Assembly (NCBI GenBank): GCA_003856375.1
Contig: CP034120.1
Location: forward strand, 4,149,501 to 4,213,500
Reading direction: 5' to 3'
Source of the DNA: Glaciecola amylolytica
Lineage (GTDB): Bacteria; Bacteroidota; Bacteroidia; Flavobacteriales_D; Crocinitomicaceae
DNA: 64,000 bases
The notes below the pieces were generated by a model. The model made no database searches. It saw only the letters and a list, made by a program, of their open reading frames with translations, and was not told the origin of the DNA. Shown piece after piece: positions 35,046-44,069 of this stretch (position 1 is its first letter; every line of letters starts with the position of its first letter). The position numbers were made by a program, and so were the translations under genes.

Positions 35046-35810
35046 TTAGTCAGCTGCAACCATTGCTTTTAAATATTCACGATTCATGCGTGCAATGTTC
35101 TCCAAAGAGATTTCTTTCGGACATTCAACAGCACAAGCTCCTGTGTTTGTGCAATTTCCGAAACCTTCTTCGTCCATTTGCTTCACCATGTTCAAAACGC
35201 GTTGCTGCGCTTCAACTTGTCCTTGCGGCAATAAAGCCAATTGAGATACTTTCGCGGAAACGAATAGCATGGCAGATGCATTTTTACAAGATGCCACACA
35301 AGCACCACAACCGATACAAGTTGCAGCTTCAAACGCCTTGTCAGCTTCTGCTTTTCCGATCGGAATAGCATTTGCATCCATGGTGCGTCCGGAAGTGTTT
35401 ACGGAAACGAATCCTCCGGCTTGTTGAATGCGGTCAAATGCCGAACGGTCAACAACCAAATCCTTGATTACCGGGAATGCTTTTGCTCTCCATGGTTCTA
35501 CGTAAATAGTTTCTCCGTCCTTGAATTTACGCATATGCAACTGACAGGTTGTAACAGCGCGATCCGGGCCGTGTGCCTCACCGTTGATGTATAAAGAACA
35601 CATTCCGCAAATTCCCTCACGACAATCGTGGTCAAATGCGATCGGTTCTTTGCGCTCATTCACCAATTGTTCGTTCAATTGATCCAACATTTCCAGGAAT
35701 GAACTGTCTGTTGAAACATTGTCCAGTTTGTATGTTTCCATACTTCCTTTCGAATTCACGTTCTTTTGACGCCAAATCTTCAGGTTTATATTGATTGTTT
35801 TTGATGCCAT
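35046..35810 (-). CDS. sdhB: succinate dehydrogenase iron-sulfur subunit
   Basis: 254 residues from the ATG at 35808-35810 ([15 protein letters not shown]), the usual start; the longer frame upstream runs through a hairpin and is rejected. The [2Fe-2S] ligands are in [19 protein letters not shown] plus a later Cys (TTCQLHM). The C-terminal ferredoxin-like part has [11 protein letters not shown] and [15 protein letters not shown] for the [4Fe-4S] and [3Fe-4S] clusters. The subunit passes electrons from the SdhA flavin to the membrane quinone. It is the last gene of sdhC-sdhA-sdhB, separated from sdhA by a 68-bp gap holding a strong hairpin. Confidence 0.96.
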   Translation of the reverse strand: MASKTININLKIWRQKNVNSKGSMETYKLDNVSTDSSFLEMLDQLNEQLVNERKEPIAFDHDCREGICGMCSLYINGEAHGPDRAVTTCQLHMRKFKDGETIYVEPWRAKAFPVIKDLVVDRSAFDRIQQAGGFVSVNTSGRTMDANAIPIGKAEADKAFEAATCIGCGACVASCKNASAMLFVSAKVSQLALLPQGQVEAQQRVLNMVKQMDEEGFGNCTNTGACAVECPKEISLENIARMNREYLKAMVAAD

Positions 35811-35830
35811 AACTCTAATGTTTATGAATC

Positions 35831-35875
35831 GGTTTTTTGATAGGTACGCGATGCATTGCGTGCCTGCCAAAAACC
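35831..35875 (-). repeat. palindromic repeat copy 2, hairpin between sdhA and sdhB
   Basis: AGGTACGCGATGCATTGCGTGCCT is a near-palindrome centred on ATGCAT (35851-35856), extended by GGTTTTT (35831-35837) and AAAAACC (35869-35875). It lies inside the sdh operon, 3 bp after the sdhA stop. It may act as a processing or attenuation signal that changes SdhB level, or just stabilise the sdhA end. Confidence 0.6.
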
Positions 35876-35878
35876 TGA

Positions 35879-37891
35879 TTATTTATAATTTCTTGCTGCT
35901 ATCTTAATGTACTCGTAGTTCAATACTTCTTTGTGTAACTCGGATTGGTTAATGTCCATTCCTTTGTATTCCCAAGCTCCAACGAAGTTGAAGTTTTCGT
36001 CATCACGCAAAGTTTCACCTTCCGAATCCTGATATTCTTCACGGAAGTGTCCACCACATGATTCGTTACGCTGCAAAGCATCTCTAGCCATCAATTGACC
36101 CAATTCCATGAAGTCAGCAACGCGAAGTGCTTTTTCCAATTCAGGATTCAATTCATTTGCATCACCCGGAACGTAAACTTCTTTGTAGAACTCTTCACGT
36201 AAAGCGGCGATTTCTGAAATAGCCTCAGTTAAACCTTGTGCATTTCGACCCATTCCTACTTTGTTCCACATGATGTGTCCCAAACGTTTGTGGAAATGGT
36301 CAACTGTTTTCGATCCGTTGTTAGTCAGGAATTTCGAAATCATATCTTTCACGTAGTTTTCTGCCTCTTCAAATTCCGGCAAATCCGTTGAGATTTTTCC
36401 GGTACGGATATCTCCCGCCAAATAATCTGAAACAGTGTAAGGAACTACGAAATATCCGTCAGCCAATCCTTGCATCAAAGCAGAAGCTCCCAAACGGTTC
36501 GCACCATGATCTGAGAAGTTTGCCTCACCTGCCACGAAACATCCCGGAATAGTAGATTGCAAGTTGTAATCAACCCAAACCCCACCCATCGTGTAGTGGA
36601 CCGCAGGATAAATTTTCATTGGAGTTTCATACGGGTTCTCATCTGTAATTTTTTCATACATCTGGAACAAGTTTCCGTATTTCTCTTCCACCCATTTTTT
36701 ACCCAACTTGATAATTTCTTCTTCACTTGGATTGTGATTTCCTGAAGTATGGGCTGCTTGTTTCCCTTTAGATTTAATCTCAGCTGAGAAATCCAGGTAA
36801 ACACCTTCCATCGTATCATTTGCCTCAATTCCGAAACCTGCATCACAACGCTCTTTCGCAGCACGGGAAGCAACGTCACGCGGAACCAGGTTTCCAAATG
36901 CAGGATAACGACGCTCCAAATAATAATCTCTATCTTCTTCAGCAATATCCGTCGGTTTCATTTTACCTGCACGAATTGCTTCAGCATCTTCTTTTTTCTT
37001 CGGAACCCAAATACGACCGGAGTTACGCAATGATTCTGACATCAAAGTCAGTTTCGATTGGTTTGTACCGTGTACCGGAATACAAGTCGGGTGAATTTGT
37101 ACGTAACAAGGATTTGCGAAGTAAGCACCACGTTTGTGAGCTTTCCATGCTGCTGTTACGTTAGATCCCATTGCATTGGTAGAAAGGAAATAAACGTTTC
37201 CGTAACCACCTGTACAAAGAATCACAGCGTGCGCTGAATGACGCTCGATTTCACCGGTAATTAAGTTACGCGCAATAATTCCGCGGGCTTTTCCGTCTAC
37301 TTTCACCAAATCCAGCATTTCATGACGGTTGTACATCTGAACATTCCCCAAACCGATTTGGCGGGAAAGCGCTGAATATGCTCCTAACAATAACTGTTGT
37401 CCGGTTTGTCCTGCGGCGTAGAATGTACGTTGTACCTGAGTACCACCGAAAGAACGGTTGTCTAACAAACCTCCGTATTCACGTGCAAAAGGAACACCCT
37501 GAGCAACACATTGATCGATGATATTTCCGGATACTTCTGCCAAACGGTGAACGTTTGCTTCACGCGCACGGTAGTCACCACCTTTGATTGTATCGTAGAA
37601 TAAACGGTAAATCGAGTCACCGTCGTTTTGGTAATTTTTTGCTGCGTTGATACCTCCCTGAGCTGCAATGGAGTGTGCACGACGAGGAGAATCCTGGAAA
37701 CAGAATGCTTTCACATTGTATCCCATTTCTCCAAGAGATGCCGCTGCAGAAGCTCCGGCTAAACCTGTTCCAACAACAATCACGTCAATTTTCGGACGGT
37801 TATTAGGTGCAACCAGGCGTAAGTGATCTTTGTAGTCGGTCCATTTTTTTGAAATGTGACCTTCTGGTATTTTTGAATCTAGAATAGACAT
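35879..37891 (-). CDS. sdhA: succinate dehydrogenase flavoprotein subunit
   Basis: 670 residues. The FAD-binding Rossmann motif [19 protein letters not shown] is near residue 40. [17 protein letters not shown] holds the His that carries covalent FAD in this family. Active-site segments HPTCIPVHG and the catalytic Arg region near [17 protein letters not shown] are present. The enzyme oxidises succinate to fumarate in the TCA cycle at the cytoplasmic face of the inner membrane. Length fits the long flavoprotein of the Bacteroidota/B. subtilis-type enzyme with a single-subunit membrane anchor. It lies 18 bp after sdhC. Confidence 0.97.
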   Translation of the reverse strand: MSILDSKIPEGHISKKWTDYKDHLRLVAPNNRPKIDVIVVGTGLAGASAAASLGEMGYNVKAFCFQDSPRRAHSIAAQGGINAAKNYQNDGDSIYRLFYDTIKGGDYRAREANVHRLAEVSGNIIDQCVAQGVPFAREYGGLLDNRSFGGTQVQRTFYAAGQTGQQLLLGAYSALSRQIGLGNVQMYNRHEMLDLVKVDGKARGIIARNLITGEIERHSAHAVILCTGGYGNVYFLSTNAMGSNVTAAWKAHKRGAYFANPCYVQIHPTCIPVHGTNQSKLTLMSESLRNSGRIWVPKKKEDAEAIRAGKMKPTDIAEEDRDYYLERRYPAFGNLVPRDVASRAAKERCDAGFGIEANDTMEGVYLDFSAEIKSKGKQAAHTSGNHNPSEEEIIKLGKKWVEEKYGNLFQMYEKITDENPYETPMKIYPAVHYTMGGVWVDYNLQSTIPGCFVAGEANFSDHGANRLGASALMQGLADGYFVVPYTVSDYLAGDIRTGKISTDLPEFEEAENYVKDMISKFLTNNGSKTVDHFHKRLGHIMWNKVGMGRNAQGLTEAISEIAALREEFYKEVYVPGDANELNPELEKALRVADFMELGQLMARDALQRNESCGGHFREEYQDSEGETLRDDENFNFVGAWEYKGMDINQSELHKEVLNYEYIKIAARNYK

Positions 37892-37909
37892 AAAGTGCTT
37901 TTTTGAATG

Positions 37910-38827
37910 TTATCTATTTAAATAAATCATAACTGGAATAATCGCGAATGCCAAAGGAACTACAATTGCAAATGCTTTACCAACGAACGAGATCAGCCCG
38001 TTGTACTTTTTGTGGTTCAATCCCAAAGATTGGAATGCGGAAGCGAATCCGTGCCATAAGTGGAACATCAAAACGAACATGGAGATAACGTATAGGATAA
38101 CTGCCCAAAGTGCGTATTGATTCGTTGGCTGACCTTGCTCAGATTGTCCGAAGAAGTTCATGACAACTGTATGCAAGTCGCGGTAACCTTCAGCTGCAAC
38201 CAAACCGCTTTGAGGATCCTTGAATTTGGTTCCGTCTGATTTAACCTGAATTTCTTTTTCGTTGGTTTGCGGATTGATGTATCCAACCGGGATATAAACA
38301 CCCATAGTTGTAAGGGCCTGAATTTCCGTATACTCCTGAGACATCTGCTGACCGGTCATTGGGTCTTGTCCCTGTTGTACTTTCTTCACTTCAACGTAAT
38401 GCAACGGAACTGTTTCAGCAATTTTTTGCTTGTACCAGAAGTTTGCCATGTGAGTACAAATGAACACCAAAATGATCGTACCCAAAATAGCCATGTAACG
38501 GGAAGCCGTTCCGGAATTGGCACTTGGCTTGTTGTAAGCGTAATTTTTCGGACGAGCCTGCTTGTTCTTCACTGCCAGATACAATCCAAGGAAGGCATGA
38601 GCCAAAATAGAGATGTAAGTAGCGTAAGCCAAAATCTTGATGAAGATGTTATGACCCATGAAGTAGGCGTACTCGTTGAATGCGCGTCGACCTTCTTCAC
38701 CTGTTTTTGTAATTAGTTGAAGGTTTCCCAACAAGTGTCCGATAAGAAAGGTTATCAGAAAAAGCCCGGTTAGAGCCATCCAATACTTCTTTGCTATTGA
38801 GGACGTAAATATTCCAGATTTACTCAT
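37910..38827 (-). CDS. sdhC: succinate dehydrogenase cytochrome b558 subunit with a large loop insertion
   Basis: 305 residues; family members of this type are usually ~220-230. Five membrane helices are visible (about 15-38, 60-86, 110-132, 238-262 and 280-302). Candidate heme-ligand His residues sit in GHLLGNLQL (His31), LAHAFLG (His77), CTHMANFW (His126) and FHLWHGF (His256, His259). The extra length is a hydrophilic, repeat-free insertion at ~134-214 between helix 3 (NFWYKQK) and the conserved YRDLHTVV, rich in Gln, Lys and Thr. It anchors SdhAB and passes electrons to quinone. First gene of the operon. Confidence 0.92.
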   Translation of the reverse strand: MSKSGIFTSSIAKKYWMALTGLFLITFLIGHLLGNLQLITKTGEEGRRAFNEYAYFMGHNIFIKILAYATYISILAHAFLGLYLAVKNKQARPKNYAYNKPSANSGTASRYMAILGTIILVFICTHMANFWYKQKIAETVPLHYVEVKKVQQGQDPMTGQQMSQEYTEIQALTTMGVYIPVGYINPQTNEKEIQVKSDGTKFKDPQSGLVAAEGYRDLHTVVMNFFGQSEQGQPTNQYALWAVILYVISMFVLMFHLWHGFASAFQSLGLNHKKYNGLISFVGKAFAIVVPLAFAIIPVMIYLNR

Positions 38828-38855
38828 AGTATTTTAAAAAATGTTTCAAACGTTA

Positions 38856-38886
38856 CAAATTTAATAGCTAGAACAACCTAAATCAA
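38856..38886 (-). promoter_or_regulatory. promoter of sdhCAB
   Basis: Minus strand: TTG (38886-38884), 20 nt, TAAATTTG (38863-38856). This matches the Bacteroidota -33/-7 promoter in both boxes and spacing, 28 nt before the sdhC ATG. Confidence 0.6.
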
Positions 38887-38953
38887 CGTTTGACCTTATT
38901 TAGAAACAATATAGATTATTTTAGAAAAGTGAGCATCAGCCTGAGTTGGAACC

Positions 38954-38980
38954 AAAAAAAGCGACATTTCTGCCGCTTTT
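38954..38980 (-). terminator. rho-independent terminator
   Basis: Minus strand: AAAAGCG, a ~10-nt loop, CGCTTTTTTT. It lies 22 bp past the stop of the sugar transporter gene. Confidence 0.72.
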
Positions 38981-39001
38981 TCTTTTTTTTGGATCAAAAA
39001 T

Positions 39002-40780
39002 TTAATGGCTTGCTGCCTCGCTGTCCAGAGAAATCCCCTGTTTTTTGAGGAGTTTATTTACGAAAATTGCAAAGAATGTGATGTATGCGAAACAAACTGC
39101 TCCGACAATGAATGAAGGTTGGATTCCAATGATGTCGGATAATTTACCCTGAATAGGAGGGATCAATCCACCACCCAAAATCATCATGACTAAAAATCCG
39201 GAACCTTGTGCCTGGTGTTTCCCCAATCCTGCAAGAGAAAGAGAGAAGATACATGGCCACATAATGGAACAGAAAAGCCCTGCACTTAAGAATGAATAGA
39301 TGGAAACCATCCCGGAAGTATTCAAACCAATAAGGACACACAGTAAGCCAAGACCTCCGAACACTGCAAGTGAACGGGCAGGCTTGTCATTCGTTAAATA
39401 AAATGCGCAGATTTGGATGAGTACACAAATGATGTACCAGTAAAGCATATCAATGTTGTAACCGTATAATTTGAAGATGCCCAGAATGATTCCAAAGGCA
39501 ATTAATGGAACGATGAATTTCAGGATTAATTTCGTTTGATCGGAAAGGTTGAATGCATTGATTGATCCGGACCAACGGCCAATCATCAAACTTCCCCAAT
39601 ACATGGCAATGAAAGGAGTGGTTTCAGAAGATTCCAGTCCGCCAAATGCAGGTTGTTTCAGTAATTCACTCAAGTTACTTCCTATAGCAACTTCCACACC
39701 CACATAAACGAAAATCGCAAGCATTCCCAAACTCAATTGTGGGTATTTCATAGCGCCCCAACCATTTTCGTTCTTTTTCGCAGAACGATTAGCAAATAAA
39801 ATTCCGCCAAGAACAACCAAAATTCCGGCTGAGAGCCAAATCATACGGTTTTTCTCTAGAGGTCCGGAGATTTTTTTGATTTCAAGCTCGATTTCTTTCT
39901 TTGTTTGCTGCTGCTCTGCTGTCAGAACTTTGATGGGTTTGTTGTCTTCACCGATGGTTAATTGTTCCAAATCACCTTTTAATTCTACCAATTGTTTTGC
40001 TTCATCAGATCTGTAACTGCTGAAAACAGGAGAAAAACATGCTATCAATAAACCGGTTACAACCAACATGGTCACCATGGTCTTTTTTGGACGGATGGAG
40101 CTGTCTGCGGTTGAATTTTCCTCTGTTTCCAGTTTCCCGCTCGGAAGAGTTTTGGAAAAACCGAATAAAGCAGCAACACCCAGAAACAAACAACCGACTC
40201 CGGCATAAAGAATAACAACCTTGCTGAGACTCAGACTTTCGATCATTTCATCATCGATTGCAGCAGAAGTACCGAAGAGAGCAAATGCAACAACTAAAGG
40301 ACCAAGTGTTGTTCCGAAACTATTGATTCCGCCGCCCAGATTGATGCGATTACTTCCGGTTTTTTCATCTCCCAATGCAATCATGAATGGATTGGCTGCG
40401 GTTTGTTGTAAGGAAAACCCTAAGGCAACAATGAATAATCCGAATAACATGGCTGAAAACACGTTCAGATACACAGAAATAATCATCGTTGCAGCACCCA
40501 AAGCGGAGAAGAGCAATCCGTAGACGATTCCTTTTTTGTAACCCCAGTTCGAAACAAGATCTTTTCCGGATACGGTACTGAATACAAATAAACCAAGTGC
40601 TCCCAGATAATACGCTCCATAAAAGGCAAAATCGATCAACTGGCTTTGGAATTGATCCAACCCAAAGTAATGTTTACAAAACGGTATGAAGACGCTGTTT
40701 CCTGCGGCAATGAATCCCCAAAAGAAGAATACTGTGGTAAGAACGGTTAATGCTCCGTAGTTAGTTTTTTTAGTTTGCAT
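39002..40780 (-). CDS. FHS-family sugar/H+ symporter with a central insertion
   Basis: 592 residues, well above the ~420-440 usual for FucP/GluP-type permeases. The N-terminal half shows the family pattern: FFFWGFIAAGNSVFIPF, GFSLQQTAANPFM and NLGGGINSFGTTLGP. The C-terminal half has YWGSLMIGRW and MWPCIFSLSLAGLGKHQAQGSGFLVM. Between them, at ~215-338, is extra sequence: a linker, one membrane helix (MLVVTGLLIACFSPVF), a charged coiled-coil-like segment (KGDLEQLTIGE ... EIELEIKKISG), and a second helix (IWLSAGILVVLGGIL). It should import a sugar (glucose, galactose or fucose) with protons across the inner membrane; the exact sugar is unknown. Confidence 0.88.
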   Translation of the reverse strand: MQTKKTNYGALTVLTTVFFFWGFIAAGNSVFIPFCKHYFGLDQFQSQLIDFAFYGAYYLGALGLFVFSTVSGKDLVSNWGYKKGIVYGLLFSALGAATMIISVYLNVFSAMLFGLFIVALGFSLQQTAANPFMIALGDEKTGSNRINLGGGINSFGTTLGPLVVAFALFGTSAAIDDEMIESLSLSKVVILYAGVGCLFLGVAALFGFSKTLPSGKLETEENSTADSSIRPKKTMVTMLVVTGLLIACFSPVFSSYRSDEAKQLVELKGDLEQLTIGEDNKPIKVLTAEQQQTKKEIELEIKKISGPLEKNRMIWLSAGILVVLGGILFANRSAKKNENGWGAMKYPQLSLGMLAIFVYVGVEVAIGSNLSELLKQPAFGGLESSETTPFIAMYWGSLMIGRWSGSINAFNLSDQTKLILKFIVPLIAFGIILGIFKLYGYNIDMLYWYIICVLIQICAFYLTNDKPARSLAVFGGLGLLCVLIGLNTSGMVSIYSFLSAGLFCSIMWPCIFSLSLAGLGKHQAQGSGFLVMMILGGGLIPPIQGKLSDIIGIQPSFIVGAVCFAYITFFAIFVNKLLKKQGISLDSEAASH

Positions 40781-40891
40781 GGATTGCTTTTTCGATTACT
40801 TCGCCGAAAATAACTAGAATTCGCTTATGATGGTATTTTTAACCTTGTGTGAAGCGTGAATTAACTAATTCGTTATAGCTCAAAGCCCGTT

Positions 40892-41551
40892 TTACTTCTC
40901 TTCTTCAAGTAATTTTCCGATATCGCCGATAAGCTTGTCTACTTCTTTGGAATCCGTTCCGTCGTAATAGCCTCTGATGCGCTTTTGTGTATCCACCAAA
41001 ACAAAGTAATTGGTGTGAATGAAATCCGAACCGACATCTCCCTGATTAGCTGCTTCAGCAGGTTTCAATACAAAAAAACTGCGTCTGGCAAGTTTGTACA
41101 GATCGGTTTTTTCACCTGTCAGAAAGTGCCATTGTTTGGGATCAGCGCCATGACCATCCGCATACATTTTCATTTGAGCAACGGAATCTGTTTCGGGATT
41201 GACAGTAAAACTGAGGATTTTGAATTGGTCGTTTCCTTTGTAAGCTGCCTGAACGCGCTGCATTTCTGCATTCATTCTCGGACAAATGGTTCCGCAGGTT
41301 GTGAAAAAATACTCGGCAACGTAAACCTTTCCTTTCAAATCTTTCGATCCGTATTGGATTCCGCTTTGATCCGTAAATGAAAACTCCTGGATGGTATGAC
41401 CGAATCCTTTCCGTGCCAGATCTTTTTCCACCATTTCCGATTCCACGTCAATGGGATTATAGATTTTCAACGGCTTATCTTCCGGTTTCGTGAAGATATA
41501 CGCAACAACAACTCCGACTACGAAAATGAGACCAACAATTAGAACGCGCAT
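40892..41551 (-). CDS. SCO family (SCO1/SenC) copper-binding thioredoxin-fold protein
   Basis: 219 residues with one N-terminal helix (VLIVGLIFVVGVVVAYIF) that anchors it in the inner membrane facing the periplasm. The copper site is complete: FTTCGTICPRM with Cys86 and Cys90, and His179 in DFIHTNYFVLVD. SCO proteins deliver copper or reduce cysteines for cytochrome c oxidase CuA assembly. No oxidase genes are in view. The gene starts 44 bp after the TonB-dependent receptor and has its own -7 box in that gap. Confidence 0.93.
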   Translation of the reverse strand: MRVLIVGLIFVVGVVVAYIFTKPEDKPLKIYNPIDVESEMVEKDLARKGFGHTIQEFSFTDQSGIQYGSKDLKGKVYVAEYFFTTCGTICPRMNAEMQRVQAAYKGNDQFKILSFTVNPETDSVAQMKMYADGHGADPKQWHFLTGEKTDLYKLARRSFFVLKPAEAANQGDVGSDFIHTNYFVLVDTQKRIRGYYDGTDSKEVDKLIGDIGKLLEEEK

Positions 41552-41563
41552 CTTGTTTTTTCA

Positions 41564-41571
41564 CAAAAGTA
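41564..41571 (-). promoter_or_regulatory. -7 promoter box TACTTTTG
   Basis: TAnnTTTG match on the minus strand, 12 nt before the SCO gene ATG, suggesting it can be transcribed apart from the receptor gene. Confidence 0.45.
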
Positions 41572-41595
41572 CATCCTAAAGTGTTTCGATAAACA

Positions 41596-43998
41596 TTAAT
41601 CTCCTCCTAATTTCAGCGTATACTGCAACATCACGGTTCTTGGAGCTTCAACCTTCAATGGTCTCAGAGAATACGTTTTGTTCAGAATGTTGCTTCCGAT
41701 AATTGCAAAACGGTGTTTGTCTTTCAATAAATAGGAAATACGTGCATCAAAGATCCAGTTACCGTTACGGTGAGAATTGAAGAAATCCATGTAACGAATG
41801 TCTTGAATAACTGCAATTTGTTCAGTAGCAAGCTCAAATTCTTTGATTATTGCGTCCATATTAACAATCTTCGAATAATACTTTGCACTAAATCCAATAG
41901 AGAATGTCTTAAGTAAAGTGTATTCCATATCAATTTTCAAATTGTGGAGGAAACGATACTTCAAAACTCGTGAATTGGAATCCAGAGATGTAGTATTATA
42001 TGAGTATTTATTATCATAGGCATCACCTCCATAAATATAGTCCGGTGACTTAGTTATAGGTTTAATGAAGGTATATCCGCATAAAAATGTCAAGTCACTT
42101 TTCTTCCCAATATTTACAGTTCCTGCAAGAGATGCGTCGAGACCTTTAACTTGCGAGTTTCCGGTATTCAAAAATTTGAAACCGAAGGAATTAGATAGAT
42201 TTGTCAATAAAGGTTTCCAAATTCCAAATGTATATTCAATGGTGTTTTGATATTCCTGCCAAAATGCTGCAACATCGATAAAACTCATTATAGGACCGAT
42301 TTTGAAACCTTGTTTGACACCAAACTCTGCATTCCAGCTTGACTCAGGCTTTAGGCTCGGATTTGGAAATACACCAAAATTCCCGACACCTGTGCTGATG
42401 AATCGTTCTGTAATAGTTGGAAAGCGATAACCCTGTCCATAGGAAGCCCTCAAAAATGTTGCCTTGGTCAGTTTGAAATTAGTTCCCGCACGGAAAATAG
42501 GTTTTAATGCTGTAACGGTATCATTCAATTGGAAATATTCCAAACGGCCTCCAACAGATATAGTTAAGCGTTTCCAGAATTTTTTTTCTGCCTGCGCATA
42601 AGCGGAAAGATTTAATAGTTGGTTTACCGGTCTTCCTGAACCGACATAAATATTTGCATAGGAATGGGTATGCTGGGCAGTAATTCCACCAACAAAATCA
42701 ACAGAAATAATTTGTTTTAGTGTGTTTCGGAATTGATAGTCACCATATAATACAGTTGCCTGGTTACTTTGATTGGCGGACATTTCATTGACAGTTCTGA
42801 AAATACGTGTTCTCAGACTGTGTTTTGCTCCGCGTTTACTTGAATAAGTAACATAAGGATCAATATTGAAAATCAATTGTTTTTGCAAGAATCCAGCACC
42901 GGGATAAAGCCTGAATAATCCGTTGGTGTCATTTAACCAAGCCAAAGCCATATTGGTTTCCTGAATCATGAAATTTCCATTGACTCCATATTGTAAACCC
43001 TTAATTTTTTTATCGCGACGAGATAAATTAAAATTCAAACGCGCACGTTTGCTAACCATTTGTTTGTTGGTGAAATTGGTAATAGTATCAGCCCAAACGC
43101 CAGAGTCAGCTATTGCAGGTCCGATATACCCGTGATCATAATTGAAGTTCCCCCCAACTACAATGTCCCATTGCTTGTATTTCCTTGAATGTAAAAAAGT
43201 TGTACCGGCAATTAGTGGGGTATCGTCATACCATTTTGAACCATCTTGAGATGGAGTGCTGTACAAGCCGGAATATAGAATGACTTTGGTTAAAGGTTTT
43301 GAGGTGGGATAAGCTGTCCGAATATTAATAGATCCGGATAATGCAGAACTACCTGAAAGTACAGATGCTGCGCCTTTGATTACTTCAACCTGGCTGATAT
43401 TTTCCACAGGAATAAATCCCCATTCCGGTCTACCTGCATCCCCTGAAAGCATCGGCATATCATCGACCATTACGGCAACTTTAGAACCAACTCCGAAAGT
43501 AAAGCCACTTCCTCCGCGAATTTGGGGTTCTCCGTCTAAAATATTTAATCCCGGAGTCTGATCCAAAACCGTTTCAATACTACGGGTGTTTTTGCTTTCA
43601 ATTAGTTTTGGTTTTAAGACCTCCATCGAAACCGTTTGATCTTCCAGAGGCTTATCGAATTTTCCTACCTTTATTTCTACTACATCTAATACTGTTGAGA
43701 TTTCCTCCATTGGAATATCCAATTCAATCAGGCCATTTTCTGTTACGTTGATTTGAATGGTATCTGTATTCATACCGTCCATTCTGCAAATCAGATTATA
43801 AACCCCAACAGGAAGGTCCAAAACAAACTGACCATTCTCGTCAGAGCTTGCTCCATACAACTGGGTAGTCTTTACAAAAAGAGATGCTCCGACAACAGCC
43901 TCGCCCTGTAGGTCACGAACCTTTCCCGTAATGCGGCCGGTTTGAGCAAAAATGAAAGAAGAAGTTGTAAGTAATAAGATGGATAGCAAGTATTTCAT
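41596..43998 (-). CDS. TonB-dependent outer-membrane receptor
   Basis: 800 residues with signal peptide MKYLLSILLLTTSSFIFAQ. Residues ~20-105 are a carboxypeptidase-regulatory-like domain (GRITGKVRDLQGEAVVGASL), as in many Bacteroidota receptors. The plug domain follows (SIETVLDQTPGLNILDGEP; QIRGGSGFTFGVGS; ISQVEVIKGAASVLSGSSALSG). The rest is a beta-barrel ending in MLQYTLKLGGD. It imports a ligand with energy from TonB. There is no SusD partner, so it is not a SusCD pair. The neighbouring SCO gene hints at a metal link, but that is weak. The PCMD-protein terminator separates it from the upstream gene. Confidence 0.93.
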   Translation of the reverse strand: MKYLLSILLLTTSSFIFAQTGRITGKVRDLQGEAVVGASLFVKTTQLYGASSDENGQFVLDLPVGVYNLICRMDGMNTDTIQINVTENGLIELDIPMEEISTVLDVVEIKVGKFDKPLEDQTVSMEVLKPKLIESKNTRSIETVLDQTPGLNILDGEPQIRGGSGFTFGVGSKVAVMVDDMPMLSGDAGRPEWGFIPVENISQVEVIKGAASVLSGSSALSGSINIRTAYPTSKPLTKVILYSGLYSTPSQDGSKWYDDTPLIAGTTFLHSRKYKQWDIVVGGNFNYDHGYIGPAIADSGVWADTITNFTNKQMVSKRARLNFNLSRRDKKIKGLQYGVNGNFMIQETNMALAWLNDTNGLFRLYPGAGFLQKQLIFNIDPYVTYSSKRGAKHSLRTRIFRTVNEMSANQSNQATVLYGDYQFRNTLKQIISVDFVGGITAQHTHSYANIYVGSGRPVNQLLNLSAYAQAEKKFWKRLTISVGGRLEYFQLNDTVTALKPIFRAGTNFKLTKATFLRASYGQGYRFPTITERFISTGVGNFGVFPNPSLKPESSWNAEFGVKQGFKIGPIMSFIDVAAFWQEYQNTIEYTFGIWKPLLTNLSNSFGFKFLNTGNSQVKGLDASLAGTVNIGKKSDLTFLCGYTFIKPITKSPDYIYGGDAYDNKYSYNTTSLDSNSRVLKYRFLHNLKIDMEYTLLKTFSIGFSAKYYSKIVNMDAIIKEFELATEQIAVIQDIRYMDFFNSHRNGNWIFDARISYLLKDKHRFAIIGSNILNKTYSLRPLKVEAPRTVMLQYTLKLGGD

Positions 43999-44010
43999 AA
44001 ATGCAGTATT

Positions 44011-44050
44011 AAAAAGTGAACCACCATCCTGATAAAGAATGGTGGTTACA
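44011..44050 (-). terminator. rho-independent terminator
   Basis: Minus strand: GTAACCACCAT, an 11-nt loop, ATGGTGGTTCAC, then TTTTT. It lies 20 bp past the stop of the PCMD/PKD gene, before the receptor gene. Confidence 0.85.
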
Positions 44051-44069
44051 CGACAAAGGTATGAAATTA

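Noticed and set aside
35811-35870. Longer start of sdhB upstream of 35810
   Set aside because: It would translate through the ATGCAT-centred hairpin; the ATG at 35808-35810 gives the usual SdhB N-terminus.
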